A DNA stretch of 64,000 bases from Micromonospora sp. MP36 (GCF_008119785.1 NZ_VSFA01000004.1:124001-188000), one strand, 5' to 3'; counted from the first letter of the stretch, positions 51,619-61,019 are shown. Numbers and translations are program-made. Notes: generated by a model not told the origin, from the sequence alone.

Positions 51619-53043
51619 TCAGCAGTCGAAGTACATGGCGAACTCGTGCGGGGTCGGGCGCAGGCGCACCGGGTCGACCTCGTTGGCCCGCTTCCACGCC
51701 ACCCAGGTGGAGATCAGGTCCGGCGTGAAGACGCCGCCGTCGAGCAGGTAGTCGTGGTCGGCCTCGAGCGCGTCGAGTACCTCCGGCAGCGAGCCCGGCA
51801 CCTGCTTGACGTCGCCCCACTCCTCCGGCGGCAGGTCGTACAGGTCCTTGTCGATCGGCGCCGGCGGCTCGATCTTGTTCTTGATGCCGTCCAGGCCGGC
51901 CATCATCATCGCCGAGAAGGCCAGGTACGGGTTGCTGGACGGGTCCGGCACCCGGAACTCGACCCGCTTCGCCTTGGGGTTGCTGCCGGTGACCGGGATG
52001 CGGGTGCAGGCGGAGCGGTTGCGCTGCGAGTAGACCAGGTTGACCGGCGCCTCGAAGCCCGGCACCAGGCGGCGGTAGGAGTTGACCGTCGGGTTGGTGA
52101 AGGCCAGTAGCGACGGCGCGTGGTGCAGCAGGCCGCCGATGTACCAGCGGGCGGTGTCGGACAGGCCGGCGTAGCCGGTCTCGTCGTAGAACAGCGGCTC
52201 GCCGTTCAGCCAGAGGCTCTGGTGGGTGTGCATGCCGGAGCCGTTGTCACCGAAGAGCGGCTTCGGCATGAAGGTGGCGGTCCTGCCGTTGGCCCAGACC
52301 TCGTTCTTCACGATGTACTTGAAGAGCTGGAGCTGGTCGGCGGCGTGCAGCAGGGTGGAGAACTTGTAGTTGATCTCCGACTGGCCGGCGGTGCCCACCT
52401 CGTGGTGCGACCGCTCCACGACGAAGCCGTTGTCGACCAGGCGGCGGACGATCTTGTCGCGCAGGTCGGCGAAGTGGTCGACCGGCGGCACCGGGAAGTA
52501 ACCGCCCTTGTACGCGGTCTTGTAGCCGCGGTTGCCACCCTCCTCCTCGCGGCCGCTGTTCCAGGCGCCCTCGATGGAGTCGATGTAGTAGAACGACCGG
52601 TGCGCGGAGGTCTCGTGGCGGATCGAGTCGAAGATGTAGAACTCCGCCTCGGCGCCGAAGTAGGCGGTGTCGGCGATGCCGCTGGCCGCCAGGTACGCCT
52701 CGGCCTTCTTCGCCACGTTCCGCGGGTCCCGGCTGTACGCCTCCCGGGTGAACGGGTCGTGGATGAAGAAGTTCAGCGCGAGGGTCTTCTGCGCGCGGAA
52801 CGGGTCGATGAAGGCGGTCGCGACGTCCGGGAGCAGGAGCATGTCCGACTCGTGGATCGCCTGGAAGCCACGGATCGACGAACCGTCGAACGCGAGGCCG
52901 TCGGTGAAGAGCGCGTCGTCGACGGACTCGACCGGCAGGTTGAAGTGCTGCATCACGCCGGGCAGGTCACAGAAACGTACGTCGACGAACTTCACGTCCT
53001 CGTTCTTGAGGTATCGCAGGAGTTCCTCGGGATTGGCGAACAC
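51619..53043 (-). CDS. glnA: Type I glutamine synthetase GlnA1
   Basis: A 474-aa enzyme forming glutamine from glutamate, ammonia and ATP in a dodecamer. GTG 53043 ([20 protein letters not shown]) directly follows GGAGGAC. Signature blocks are all present: [24 protein letters not shown], the Gly/His loop [26 protein letters not shown] and [17 protein letters not shown]. The adenylylation site is Tyr402 in [10 protein letters not shown], the target of GlnE. A GlnR-type box lies 60-96 bp upstream. The length matches Streptomyces GlnA. Confidence 0.97.
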   Translation of the reverse strand: MFANPEELLRYLKNEDVKFVDVRFCDLPGVMQHFNLPVESVDDALFTDGLAFDGSSIRGFQAIHESDMLLLPDVATAFIDPFRAQKTLALNFFIHDPFTREAYSRDPRNVAKKAEAYLAASGIADTAYFGAEAEFYIFDSIRHETSAHRSFYYIDSIEGAWNSGREEEGGNRGYKTAYKGGYFPVPPVDHFADLRDKIVRRLVDNGFVVERSHHEVGTAGQSEINYKFSTLLHAADQLQLFKYIVKNEVWANGRTATFMPKPLFGDNGSGMHTHQSLWLNGEPLFYDETGYAGLSDTARWYIGGLLHHAPSLLAFTNPTVNSYRRLVPGFEAPVNLVYSQRNRSACTRIPVTGSNPKAKRVEFRVPDPSSNPYLAFSAMMMAGLDGIKNKIEPPAPIDKDLYDLPPEEWGDVKQVPGSLPEVLDALEADHDYLLDGGVFTPDLISTWVAWKRANEVDPVRLRPTPHEFAMYFDC

Positions 53044-53101
53044 ACGTCCTCCTGGCAGGTCCACTCCGGTGGCTGGCTTCTGGCGACGGTATGGCCGTGG
53101 A

Positions 53102-53139
53102 GTTGCCCGGCCGTGTCTCCTCTGTTTCCGCCGTGTTAC
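53102..53139 (-). promoter_or_regulatory. GlnR boxes upstream of glnA1
   Basis: Read on the reverse strand, the sequence is GTAAC-n6-GAAAC-n6-GACAC-n6-GCAAC. The first pair (53124-53139) is an exact match to the GlnR consensus gTnAC-n6-GaAAC; the second pair (53102-53117) is weaker. Position 59-96 bp before the start codon fits activation of glnA by GlnR under nitrogen limitation. Confidence 0.7.
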
Positions 53140-53344
53140 GTCCCTCGCGGAGCGTCATCTCGGCCGCTCAGGTGCCGGTAGGTCTCCGTTCGGACGATAC
53201 TCGCTGTAATGGTGTGCCGCTAATTGTTGGCTTTGGTCCGATTCGTCACTCCGCGCCGAACCGGCGTACCCGGGCAGTGACCGACACCCCTGGTCACCGC
53301 GCCCATCCCGGCCCGGACCCGGCACCTGGCTACCCTTGACCGCT

Positions 53345-53743
53345 GTGACCGATACCGCCGCCGCGCCGGTGCCGCCCGCCGCGGACCCGACCTTCACGCC
53401 CCCGAGCCTCGGCCGCCGCTTCGGCGCGCTGGTCGTCGACTGGGTGCTCTGCCTGCTGATCTCCAACCTCTTCGGGGGCCCGGTCCAGCACCCTTGGGCC
53501 CCGGTCCTGGTGCTGGTCCTGGAGTACGCCCTGTTCCTCGGCCTCTTCGCTCAGACCCCGGGCATGTACGTCACGAAGATCCGCTGCCTGGGCTGGGCCG
53601 ACGGCGGCCGGATCGGGCTGCTCCGGGCCCTGCTCCGCGGCGTGCTGCTCGCCCTCGTGGTACCCGCCGTGATCATGGACGAGCACCGCCGCGGGCTGCA
53701 CGACCGCCTCACCGGCTCGGTGATCGTCAACGCCCCCCGCTGA
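53345..53743 (+). CDS. RDD-family membrane protein
   Basis: A 132-aa protein with two to three hydrophobic spans. The RDD-like start is PSLGRRFGALVVDWVLCLLI (about residues 22-41), where the R-D pair marks the family. The end is DEHRRGLHDRLTGSVIV. The function is unknown; RDD proteins have been linked to ion transport. GTG 53345 follows a TACCCT -10 (53331-53336) by 8 nt and is probably leaderless. In Mycobacterium an RDD gene also sits between glnA1 and the DUF4191 gene (from memory). Confidence 0.88.
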   Translation: MTDTAAAPVPPAADPTFTPPSLGRRFGALVVDWVLCLLISNLFGGPVQHPWAPVLVLVLEYALFLGLFAQTPGMYVTKIRCLGWADGGRIGLLRALLRGVLLALVVPAVIMDEHRRGLHDRLTGSVIVNAPR

Positions 53744-53756
53744 TCCGGGGCCCCGA

Positions 53757-53796
53757 CGAGAAAGGAGCCGGCCCGTGCGGGTCCGGCTCCTTCTCG
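53757..53796. terminator. Bidirectional hairpin terminator
   Basis: CGAGAAAGGAGCCGG pairs with CCGGCTCCTTCTCG with one bulged A; the inside can also pair (CCC-GTGC-GGG). It lies between the convergent RDD and DUF4191 genes. Confidence 0.75.
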
Positions 53797-53809
53797 CGTA
53801 CGACGGGGG

Positions 53810-54499
53810 TCAGCGACCCCGGGTCTGGCGGAACGCGCCGCGCGGCGGCCGCATGTTCTTGGGGATCGCGCCCTTGGGCATCTGCGGGCGGGCGGTGAGC
53901 GCCTTGAGCCGCTTGTCGAGGGCGTTGACGTCCTTGGGGGAGAGGGTGCGGGGCAGCCGCATCAGGGTGGTGCGCAGCTTGCGGATCGGCAGCTCGTCCT
54001 CACCCTGGCCGATCACGTAGTCGTGCAGCGGCGCGGTGCCGATCACCTTGGCCAGCCGGCGCTTCTCCTGGCCCAGCAGGCCGCGGACGCGCTGCGGGTT
54101 GCCCTCGGCCAGCAGGATCACCCCGGGGCGGCCGAGCACCAGGTGGACCATGTCCATCTGGGTGGTGGAGCTGACGGCCGGGGTGACCCGCCAGTCGCCC
54201 CGCATGCTCTCCATGATCTGCGCCGCCGCGCCGGGCTGCCCCTCGGCGGCGCTCATCATCGCCGTGTTGGACCGCAGGTTGAGCACGATCAGCACGGCGA
54301 GCAGGGCGAACAGGATGCCGATCGGCAGCCAGAGCCAGCCGTAGAGAATGACCGCGACCACGGTGAGCGCGAGCGGGATCAGCACCGCCGCGGCGACCAG
54401 CGGCATGAACCACCGGTCCTGCTTGGCGGTGAACCGGAACACCATCCCGATCTGCTTCAGCCGCTGGCCGAACGAGACCTTCTCCTGGGGCTTTGCCAT
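53810..54499 (-). CDS. DUF4191 membrane protein
   Basis: A 229-aa protein with two spans (about residues 33-52 and 56-74) and a soluble C-terminal domain. The conserved blocks are FRFTAKQDRWFMPLV, DWRVTPAVSSTTQMDMVHLV, GRPGVILLAEGNPQRVRGLL and the basic C-terminus PKNMRPPRG. This is the standard DUF4191 architecture, always found near glnA1 and lipA in actinobacteria. The function is unknown. ATG 54499 follows TAGACT (54507-54512) by 7 nt, predicting leaderless mRNA. Confidence 0.93.
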   Translation of the reverse strand: MAKPQEKVSFGQRLKQIGMVFRFTAKQDRWFMPLVAAAVLIPLALTVVAVILYGWLWLPIGILFALLAVLIVLNLRSNTAMMSAAEGQPGAAAQIMESMRGDWRVTPAVSSTTQMDMVHLVLGRPGVILLAEGNPQRVRGLLGQEKRRLAKVIGTAPLHDYVIGQGEDELPIRKLRTTLMRLPRTLSPKDVNALDKRLKALTARPQMPKGAIPKNMRPPRGAFRQTRGR

Positions 54500-54711
54500 G
54501 CCGCAGAGTCTAGTGGGCCCCGCACCCGCCGTTGCTGCCCGGCCGGCTCTGGCGCGGCTGAGTACCTTACGCCGCCGTACGCCCCCTGAGGCGGCCCGGT
54601 AAGGAGGGGGCGGTGCGGAAGATCAGGCGGCGACCCCATGCCCCGGGGGCACCTTCGCGCGAAAAGTCGGTGTCGACAGCGAAACGACATCGCACGACAG
54701 GGGAAACCGAG

Positions 54712-54882
54712 ATGTTCGGCAACGACGCAGAGCTTCTGCTCACCATCCACCGCAGCCACGCCGCCGAGCTCCAGGCCGACGCGGCCCGCGACCGGCTCGC
54801 CCGGTCGCTGCCCCGCCGCCACCCGCGCAGCTGGCTGAGCCGCCGGCACCAGGCCGCCCGTACCGTCGACGGCCGCCGGTGA
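54712..54882 (+). CDS. Small basic protein (56 aa)
   Basis: A 56-aa product beginning at ATG 54712 (MFGNDAELLLTIHRSHAAEL) after AGGGGAAACC. It has an amphipathic helix followed by a very basic C-terminus (RHPRSWLSRRHQAARTVDG). Similar small basic proteins are common in Micromonospora and Streptomyces (from memory). The stop overlaps a GTG of the large regulator's reading frame. The function is unknown. Confidence 0.65.
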   Translation: MFGNDAELLLTIHRSHAAELQADAARDRLARSLPRRHPRSWLSRRHQAARTVDGRR

Positions 54883-55133
54883 CCACGCTCGCCGCGCCGG
54901 CCGTCCCGGCGACCGCCCCCGGCCGGGGCGCGACCGCCACGCCCGGCCCGGCGACGTCCCCGGCCGGCCCGGTGCCGACCGCACCCGGGCCGGCCGCCAC
55001 CCGGGACCCGGACGGGGGAACGCCGGGCGGCACCGGTCCGGCCGACACGGGGGCGGCCGGACCTGCGGGCAACCGCCCAGACCGGCCGGTCGGCCGGGTG
55101 GGTGTCGGCGCGCGCCGTGGCATGCTCGATGCC

Positions 55134-58103
55134 GTGACCGCACGCGCCACCAGCACCGTCCTCGTCGGCCGTCAGCCGGAGCTGACCGGGCTGCGCGACG
55201 CGTTCGGCCGGGCCCGGGTGGGGGAGCCCAGCACCGTCCTGGTCGGTGGCGAGGCCGGTGTGGGCAAGACCCGGCTGCTCGAGGAGTTCGGCGCCCAGGC
55301 CGGCGCCGCCGGGGCGCGGGTGCTGATCGGCCAGTGCCTGGAACTGGGCGAGGCCGGCCTGCCCTTCGCGCCGTTCGCCGCCACGCTGCGCGAGGTGCTG
55401 CGCCGCGACGGCCCGGCCGCCTTCGCCGGGTACGAGGCGGAGTTCGCCCGGCTGCTGCCCGAGCTGGCCCGGGTGCCGGCCGGCGGCGCCGCGCCCACCG
55501 GCCTGCCCGTCTCCGACACCCCGCGCGGCTACCTGTTCGACCTGGTCGCCGACCTGTTCCAGCGGATCGCCGAGGAACGGCCGCTGGTGCTGGTGATCGA
55601 GGACCTGCACTGGGCCGACCGGTCCACCCGGGACCTGATCGCCTTCCTGGTCCGGGCCGCCCGCGCCACCCGCCTGCTGCTGGTCTGCACCTTCCGCACC
55701 GACGAGCTGCACCGCGGCCACCCGCTGCGGCCGTTCCTCGCCGAGCTGGACCGGGCGCGCGGGGTGGACCGGGTCGAGGTGAGCCGACTCGACCGGGACG
55801 GCACCGCCGCCATCCTGGCCGACCTGCTCGGCACCGAGCCGCCCCCGCGGGCCGTCAACGACGTGCACCGGCGTACCCAGGGCAACCCGTTCTTCATCGA
55901 GGAGCTGGCCGCCGCCGGCGACCCGGTCGGCTGCGCGGTGCTGCCGGAGACCCTGCGCGATCTGCTGCTGGCCCGGGTGGACCGGCTGCCCGAGCCGGCC
56001 CAGCGGGTGCTGCGGATCGCCGCCGCCGGCGGCACCCGCTTCGCCCACCAGCTGCTCGCCGAGGTCGCCGGCCTGCCCGAGCCCGAGCTGGAGGACGCGC
56101 TGCGCGCCGCCGTGGCCGCCCAGCTCGTGGTGGCCGACCCGGACGGCGACTACGAGTTCCGGCACGCCCTGGTGCGCGAGGCGGTCCACGACGAACTGCT
56201 CCCCGGCGAGCACGCCCGGCTGCACGCCCGGTACGCCGCCGCGATCGAGGCGCAGCCGCACCTGGTGGCCGCCGGTCGCGCCCCGGCCGAGATCGCCCAC
56301 CACTGGTACGCGGCGCACGACCACCCGCGCGCCCTGGTCACCGCCCGCGTCGCCGCCTGCGCCGCCGCCGACCGCTACGCGTACGCCGAGCAGAGCCGGC
56401 TGCTGGAACGGGTCCTCGAACTGTGGGAGCTGGTGCCCGACGCCGCCGACCGGCTCGGCATGGACCACCTGCGGGTGCTGGAGGAGACCCTCGCCGCGGC
56501 CACCACGGCCGGCGACCTCAGCCGGGCCCTCACCCTCACCCGGGCCGCGCTGGCCGAGGTGGACGCCGACGCCGAGCCGCTGCGCGCGGCCCGACTGCTC
56601 GACCAGCGTGGCCGGCTGCTGGCGCTGCTCGGCAAGAGCGACGGTGCGGCCGAGCTGGGTGAGGCGTACCGGTTGGCGGTTGGAGTGCCGGACGGGCCGG
56701 AGCGGGTGGGTCTGCTCGCCGACATCGCGGCACACCTGATGAAGGTCGATCCGGAACAGGCCGCCTCGGTGGCGGCCGAGGCAATGGCCGGTGCCGAGGC
56801 CGTCGGCGCGGATCTGGTCCTGCTGCCCACCCGGATCGCCATGCTCCGTCGCACCGACCAGACGCCCGACCTCGGGCTGGCCGAGCTGCGCCAGGCGGAG
56901 GCCCGGGCCAGGGCGACCGACAACGCGCCGGCGCTGGTCAGCGCCCTGGTCTACCTCTCCGACGTGCTGTACGAGCTGGGCAGCTACGAGGAATCGGCCG
57001 AGGTGGCCGTGGCCGGGGTGGCCGAGGCGCGCCGGGTCGGGATCAGCCGCTCCATCGGGGCCTACCTACTCTCGAACCGGGCCGAGGCGCTGATCGCCCT
57101 GGGCCGCTGGGACGAGGCCGACGCGGCCTGCGCCGAGGCGGCCCGGATCGACCCGCCCGGTGTCTCCGGGCTGCACTGGCTCCAGCTCCGCGCCGGGCTG
57201 CGGCTGGCCCGGGCTCACCCCACCGCCGACGAGCTGGTCGGGCGAGCGCTGGCCTTCCTGGCCCGGCCGTACCTCTGGCCGAGCCACCGGCTGCCGCTGC
57301 GCGAGCTGCGGATCGAGGCTGCCCTGGCGGCCGACGACAAGACCGCGGCGGTCGAGGCGAGCCGGGCGGCCCTGGCCGACGAGCGCCTGGTCGACCTGCC
57401 CCGGGAGGGGTGGCCGGTGCTCAGCGCGGTGGCCCGGGCCGCCGCGCTGGCCGGCGACGCCGCCCTGGCCGGGGAGGTGTCCACCGTGGCCGCCGCCCTG
57501 CCCGTCCGCTACCCGGCGGAACGGGCGCACGCCGCCCAGGTCACCGCGATCCTGACTGGTGCTGGTGCTGGTGCTGGTGCTGGTGCTGGTGCTGGTGCTG
57601 GTGCTGGTGCTGGCGGTGGCACGGCGGGGCTGCTGGCCTGGCGCGCGACGGTGGCGGAGTGGCGGGCGGTCGGGCAGCCGTACCCGCTGGGCCGGGCGCT
57701 GCTCGGCCTGGCCGAGGCGGCCGCCGCGGCCGGCGAGCGGGACACGGTCGCCGCCGCGGTACGCGAGGCCGGCGACATCGCCGCCCGGCTCGGCGCCACG
57801 CCGCTGGGCGAGCAGGCCGCCGTGCTGGCCCGCCGGGTCGGGCTGCGCGGCGGCGGCCGTCCCGGCCCGGAGCTGCTCACCAGCCGCGAGCAGGAGGTGC
57901 TGCGGCTGGTCGCCGAGGGGCACAGCAACAGCCGTATCGCCGAGCAGCTCTTCATCTCGCCGAAGACGGCCAGCGTCCACGTGTCCCGGATCATCGCCAA
58001 ACTGCATGTGAGCAACCGGGTGGAGGCGGCCGCGCTGGCCCACCGCCTCGGCCTGCTGACCGCGAGCGCGCCCGAGCCGCGCCCGCCCAGCGCCTCCTCC
58101 TGA
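55134..58103 (+). CDS. LuxR-family ATPase regulator (LAL type) with (Gly-Ala) repeat
   Basis: A 989-aa large ATP-binding regulator. Residues 1-290 contain an AAA-type NTPase: VGREx-like LVGRQPELTGLR at the N-terminus, Walker A GGEAGVGKTR (about residues 37-46) and Walker B LVIEDLHWAD near 155. The middle is TPR-like. The C-terminal LuxR/FixJ HTH is LTSREQEVLRLVAEGHSNSR (about 916-935) followed by IAEQLFISPKTASVHVSRI. GTG 55134 is preferred because the Pro/Ala-rich frame upstream, open from a GTG at 54879, has no conserved sequence. A hexanucleotide repeat at 57558 encodes (Gly-Ala)9 in the helical region. LAL proteins often control secondary metabolism. Confidence 0.88.
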   Translation: MTARATSTVLVGRQPELTGLRDAFGRARVGEPSTVLVGGEAGVGKTRLLEEFGAQAGAAGARVLIGQCLELGEAGLPFAPFAATLREVLRRDGPAAFAGYEAEFARLLPELARVPAGGAAPTGLPVSDTPRGYLFDLVADLFQRIAEERPLVLVIEDLHWADRSTRDLIAFLVRAARATRLLLVCTFRTDELHRGHPLRPFLAELDRARGVDRVEVSRLDRDGTAAILADLLGTEPPPRAVNDVHRRTQGNPFFIEELAAAGDPVGCAVLPETLRDLLLARVDRLPEPAQRVLRIAAAGGTRFAHQLLAEVAGLPEPELEDALRAAVAAQLVVADPDGDYEFRHALVREAVHDELLPGEHARLHARYAAAIEAQPHLVAAGRAPAEIAHHWYAAHDHPRALVTARVAACAAADRYAYAEQSRLLERVLELWELVPDAADRLGMDHLRVLEETLAAATTAGDLSRALTLTRAALAEVDADAEPLRAARLLDQRGRLLALLGKSDGAAELGEAYRLAVGVPDGPERVGLLADIAAHLMKVDPEQAASVAAEAMAGAEAVGADLVLLPTRIAMLRRTDQTPDLGLAELRQAEARARATDNAPALVSALVYLSDVLYELGSYEESAEVAVAGVAEARRVGISRSIGAYLLSNRAEALIALGRWDEADAACAEAARIDPPGVSGLHWLQLRAGLRLARAHPTADELVGRALAFLARPYLWPSHRLPLRELRIEAALAADDKTAAVEASRAALADERLVDLPREGWPVLSAVARAAALAGDAALAGEVSTVAAALPVRYPAERAHAAQVTAILTGAGAGAGAGAGAGAGAGAGGGTAGLLAWRATVAEWRAVGQPYPLGRALLGLAEAAAAAGERDTVAAAVREAGDIAARLGATPLGEQAAVLARRVGLRGGGRPGPELLTSREQEVLRLVAEGHSNSRIAEQLFISPKTASVHVSRIIAKLHVSNRVEAAALAHRLGLLTASAPEPRPPSASS
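57558..57611 (+). repeat. Hexanucleotide tandem repeat (GGTGCT)9
   Basis: Nine perfect GGTGCT units (54 bp) inside the LAL-regulator gene, encoding alternating Gly-Ala. The unit is a multiple of three, so length changes keep the frame. Confidence 0.95.
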
Positions 58104-58212
58104 GCCCACCTGAGAACGGGCGCCCGCAGATTTGCGGGGCGTCCCGCGTGGGCCGAGTTCGCTATCGTGCCTTCGTCCCGGCCTCCGGTCGGCTAGCACG
58201 GGGGAGCACACC

Positions 58213-58983
58213 ATGACACACCGTAGGGCCCGGTTCACGGCGGGTCTGGCCGGCATCCTGCTCCTCACGGCGGGATGCACCGCGTCGCCGGAGCCCACCC
58301 CGGCCGGGATGACGGCCCAGGCCAGCACTGCCGCGCCAACCCCGACGCCCGACAGCCGGGCCGAGTTGGTGGCGGCGTTGCAGCGATCGCAGGACGTCTC
58401 CCACCGGTACGCCGTGCGCGGCGACCTGCCCGAGAAGCAGAAGATCACGGGCACCGGTGCCTTCGACCCGACGGCCCGGCGGTTCCAGTCGACGATCGCG
58501 GTGACCGGCGGAAAGTACCCCTCGGCGGGCAGCCGGATCGTGATCGGCACCGACAGCTACGTACGGCCGTCCGACGACAAGAACTGGGTGCACGTCGACC
58601 TGAAGCGGGTGCGGCGGGATGATCCCTTCCTGCGCTTCGACTGGGGCGACCCGACCGGCCTGAAGGCGTTCACCTCGTCGATCACCTCGGCGTACCGGGC
58701 CGGCCCGCACACCTACACCGGCCGCTTCGATCCGCGAGAGGACGAGGCCAAGTCGTTCCTTCCGGTGGGCGCACCGAGCATCGTCTCGCTCGGCATGCCG
58801 CTGTCGCCGTTCACCATCACGACGGACGACCGGGGTTGGGTCACCTCGATCAAGGTGGAACTCACTCCCAGCGAGGGCCCGAAGCTGACCCTGACCACCA
58901 CGATGAGTGGGCACGGGAAACCGCTGAAGATCAAGGCGCCGGCAAAGGCCGGGGAGGCCGCCGACTTCTACTACGACAAGTGA
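58213..58983 (+). CDS. Lipoprotein (LppX/LprG-fold-like)
   Basis: A 256-aa lipoprotein. The N-terminus has a signal peptide with lipobox LLTAGC (Cys22), followed by an Ala/Thr/Pro linker. The mature domain (about residues 50-256) contains strands such as RYAVRGDLPEKQKITGTGAF and RFQSTIAVTGG and ends in ADFYYDK. It resembles the convex beta-sheet lipoproteins of the LppX/DUF1396 type in actinobacteria, which bind lipids, though this is inference. ATG 58213 follows GGGGGAGC. It is monocistronic. Confidence 0.85.
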   Translation: MTHRRARFTAGLAGILLLTAGCTASPEPTPAGMTAQASTAAPTPTPDSRAELVAALQRSQDVSHRYAVRGDLPEKQKITGTGAFDPTARRFQSTIAVTGGKYPSAGSRIVIGTDSYVRPSDDKNWVHVDLKRVRRDDPFLRFDWGDPTGLKAFTSSITSAYRAGPHTYTGRFDPREDEAKSFLPVGAPSIVSLGMPLSPFTITTDDRGWVTSIKVELTPSEGPKLTLTTTMSGHGKPLKIKAPAKAGEAADFYYDK

Positions 58984-59039
58984 CGGCCCGGGTCTGCTCG
59001 CAGGGCACGCAGCGTTGCCACGGAAGGTGCTGAGGAACG

Positions 59040-61019
59040 TCACGGGCGGGGTAGGTAAACCCGCCAGCCGGCGACGGTGACCACGTCGAGCGCGCCCGAG
59101 TCGGGGCCGAGCCGCTGGTCGAGCCGGGCGGCCAGCGGCGAGCCGACCGGCGCGACCCAGGCCGCGCCCGGATCGGCCGCCACCGCCCGGCGGTACGCGG
59201 GCAGCCGGTCGAAGCCGGGGCGCAGCTCGTCGTCGACCACCGCGCAGACCACGTCCTCGCCGGTGGCGAAGGTGAGCCGGTTGCAGGTCCAGTAGCCGCC
59301 GCGCACGTGCCGTACGCCCAGCTCGCCGAGGGTGTCGACGAGCGCGCGGTGCCGATCGGCCTCGGCGTGGACGGCCGGCACCCTGGCGATCGACCCGGCG
59401 GTGGCGACCCCCGCCGTGCCGAGGGTCGCGGCCAGCACGGCGACCGCCGCCAGGGCCGCCACCCGGACCCGCCTTCCGCCCTCCGCCGGCCCACGTTCGC
59501 CCGCCGGCTCGGCGCTGATCAACTCCACATCGGCGAGGTGGTGGTGTCCGGCCGACCCGGACACCGCCAGATCGCCGACCTGGCGTGGAAAAGGGAGCTG
59601 CCACAGCGGCCAGAGCAGGGCAGGCGTGGCGACCGCCAGGCAGGAGAGGTAGCGGGCGCTCTCCACCGGGGTCTGCCCGGCCGCGCTGCTCACCGTGTAC
59701 GCGAGCAGCACCGCCGCCGCCCCGGCCAGCAGCGCCAGCCGCACCGCCGCCGACACCCACCGGTCGTCCCCGCCCGTGAGCTGGCCGGATCTTGGACACT
59801 TTCCGTCCTGTCCGAACGGTACGTGTCCAAGCTCTCCGGCCGCCCCGCCCGCAGGCGTACCAGTTCCTGCGTCGTCGGGGAGACCACCCGGTGACCGAGT
59901 GCGGAGGGTGCGCCAGGCGGCCAGTGCCGCGAGCAGCAGCAGAAGCGGGAACGCGACGGCCCACCAGAGCTGCCAGCCGGCGCAGTGGCTCGGCGAGCAG
60001 AAACCCATGCCCAGCGGCGGCCCGAGCACCAGGCCGCCGTACAGCCGCTCGCCCCAGCCCGCCGCCGCGTCCCCGCCGCCGGCGGCCAGGACCGCGGCGA
60101 GCGGGTTGCGGCCGTGCCGGAGGCTGTCCAGCAGCATCGGCGCCGCGCCGAGCAGCAGCGCGGTGACCACCACCAGCCCCGCCCGGCCGGCCAGTTCCCG
60201 CCGCCGTCGGGCCACCAGCACCGCGCCGGTCCCGAGGACGTACGGCAGCAGCAGCGGGTCGACCCAGAGCATCAGCCCGGACACCAGCCCCCAGGCCGCC
60301 CACCGGAGCAGTCGCGCCCCGGCCCGCAGCCGGCTGGGATCGGCGTCGACGGCGCGTTCGCCGGGGCCCGGGGGCGCGGCGCGGCTGGACGTCGGCCGCC
60401 CCGACCCGCCGGCGCATCGCCCCGACCCGCCGGCGCATCGCCCCGGCCCGCTGGCGCATCGCCCCGACCCGCCGGCGCATCGCCCCGAGGCGCCGGCGCA
60501 CAGCCCCACGGTGAGCAGGGCGAGCGCCACCCCGGCCGGGTTCAGTTCGGGGTAGCCACCCCCGGCGATGAGCTGGTTCTTGATCACCCGGTCCGAGCCG
60601 AGCGCGAGGAAGCCGACGACCAGCAGGGCGAACCAGCGGTCCCCGCGGAGCCGGCGGGTGAGCCGCCAGGACAGGGCGAGGAAGAGCGCGTACAGCGCGA
60701 GGGTGGGCAGCCGCAGCACGAGCACCGACGGCCCGGCGAGGGCGACCAGCGGCGCGGCCAGGTACGCCTCCAGCGTCCCCATGTACGCCTGCCCGTAGAA
60801 CCAGACCGGGAAGTCCTGCCCGCGGGCGATGTGCAGGGCGGCCAGCCCCATCGTCGCCTCGTCGCTGTTGGTGGGTGGGGCGTCGGCGAGCAGCAGCGCC
60901 AGCCGGTAGCCGACCCCGGCCACCCCGACGAGCAGGGCGAGCAGCACCGGCAGCCGGTGCCGCCAGGGCGTACGCGGGCAAGCGGCCTCGCGTGGCTCCT
61001 GGCGTACCCCGGCGGTCAT
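59040..61019 (-). CDS. Polytopic GT-C glycosyltransferase (ArnT/GT39-like)
   Basis: A 659-aa membrane protein with about 11 spans. The first periplasmic loop has PTNSDEATMGLAALHIARG (about residues 53-71), where the acidic pair marks the GT-C active site, and GQAYMGTLEAYLAAPLVALA next to it. Two insertions are unusual: a 21-bp repeat giving five GRCAGGS-like heptapeptides (about residues 173-208), and a short segment HVPFGQDGKCPRSGQLTG (about 402-419) encoded by a hairpin. Both lie in loops. The C-terminal 180 residues are soluble and have a Cys pair. ATG 61019 is used; ATG 61031 is also possible. It is transcribed in the same direction as lipA, 125 bp downstream of it. Confidence 0.85.
   Translation of the reverse strand: MTAGVRQEPREAACPRTPWRHRLPVLLALLVGVAGVGYRLALLLADAPPTNSDEATMGLAALHIARGQDFPVWFYGQAYMGTLEAYLAAPLVALAGPSVLVLRLPTLALYALFLALSWRLTRRLRGDRWFALLVVGFLALGSDRVIKNQLIAGGGYPELNPAGVALALLTVGLCAGASGRCAGGSGRCASGPGRCAGGSGRCAGGSGRPTSSRAAPPGPGERAVDADPSRLRAGARLLRWAAWGLVSGLMLWVDPLLLPYVLGTGAVLVARRRRELAGRAGLVVVTALLLGAAPMLLDSLRHGRNPLAAVLAAGGGDAAAGWGERLYGGLVLGPPLGMGFCSPSHCAGWQLWWAVAFPLLLLLAALAAWRTLRTRSPGGLPDDAGTGTPAGGAAGELGHVPFGQDGKCPRSGQLTGGDDRWVSAAVRLALLAGAAAVLLAYTVSSAAGQTPVESARYLSCLAVATPALLWPLWQLPFPRQVGDLAVSGSAGHHHLADVELISAEPAGERGPAEGGRRVRVAALAAVAVLAATLGTAGVATAGSIARVPAVHAEADRHRALVDTLGELGVRHVRGGYWTCNRLTFATGEDVVCAVVDDELRPGFDRLPAYRRAVAADPGAAWVAPVGSPLAARLDQRLGPDSGALDVVTVAGWRVYLPRP
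59791..59831. repeat. Hairpin-forming sequence inside a coding region
   Basis: CTTGGACAC (59791-59799) and GTGTCCAAG (59823-59831) are exact complements; extended to 16 bp the arms match at 14 positions with a 9-nt loop. It is A/T-richer than the flanking gene and encodes an in-frame loop of the glycosyltransferase. Confidence 0.6.
60397..60501 (-). repeat. 21-bp minisatellite, five copies
   Basis: Five contiguous 21-bp units (consensus CGCCCCGACCCGCCGGCGCA plus T on the plus strand) with few substitutions. Each encodes seven residues of the glycosyltransferase, so copy number can change without shifting the frame. Confidence 0.9.

Noticed and set aside
54879..55133. N-terminal extension of the LAL regulator from a GTG overlapping the small gene
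   Set aside because: The 85 extra residues are Ala/Pro/Gly filler with no conserved feature, and the family normally begins close to the LVGR motif.
60397..60501. CRISPR array
   Set aside because: The 21-bp units are contiguous, without spacers, and are in frame within a gene.
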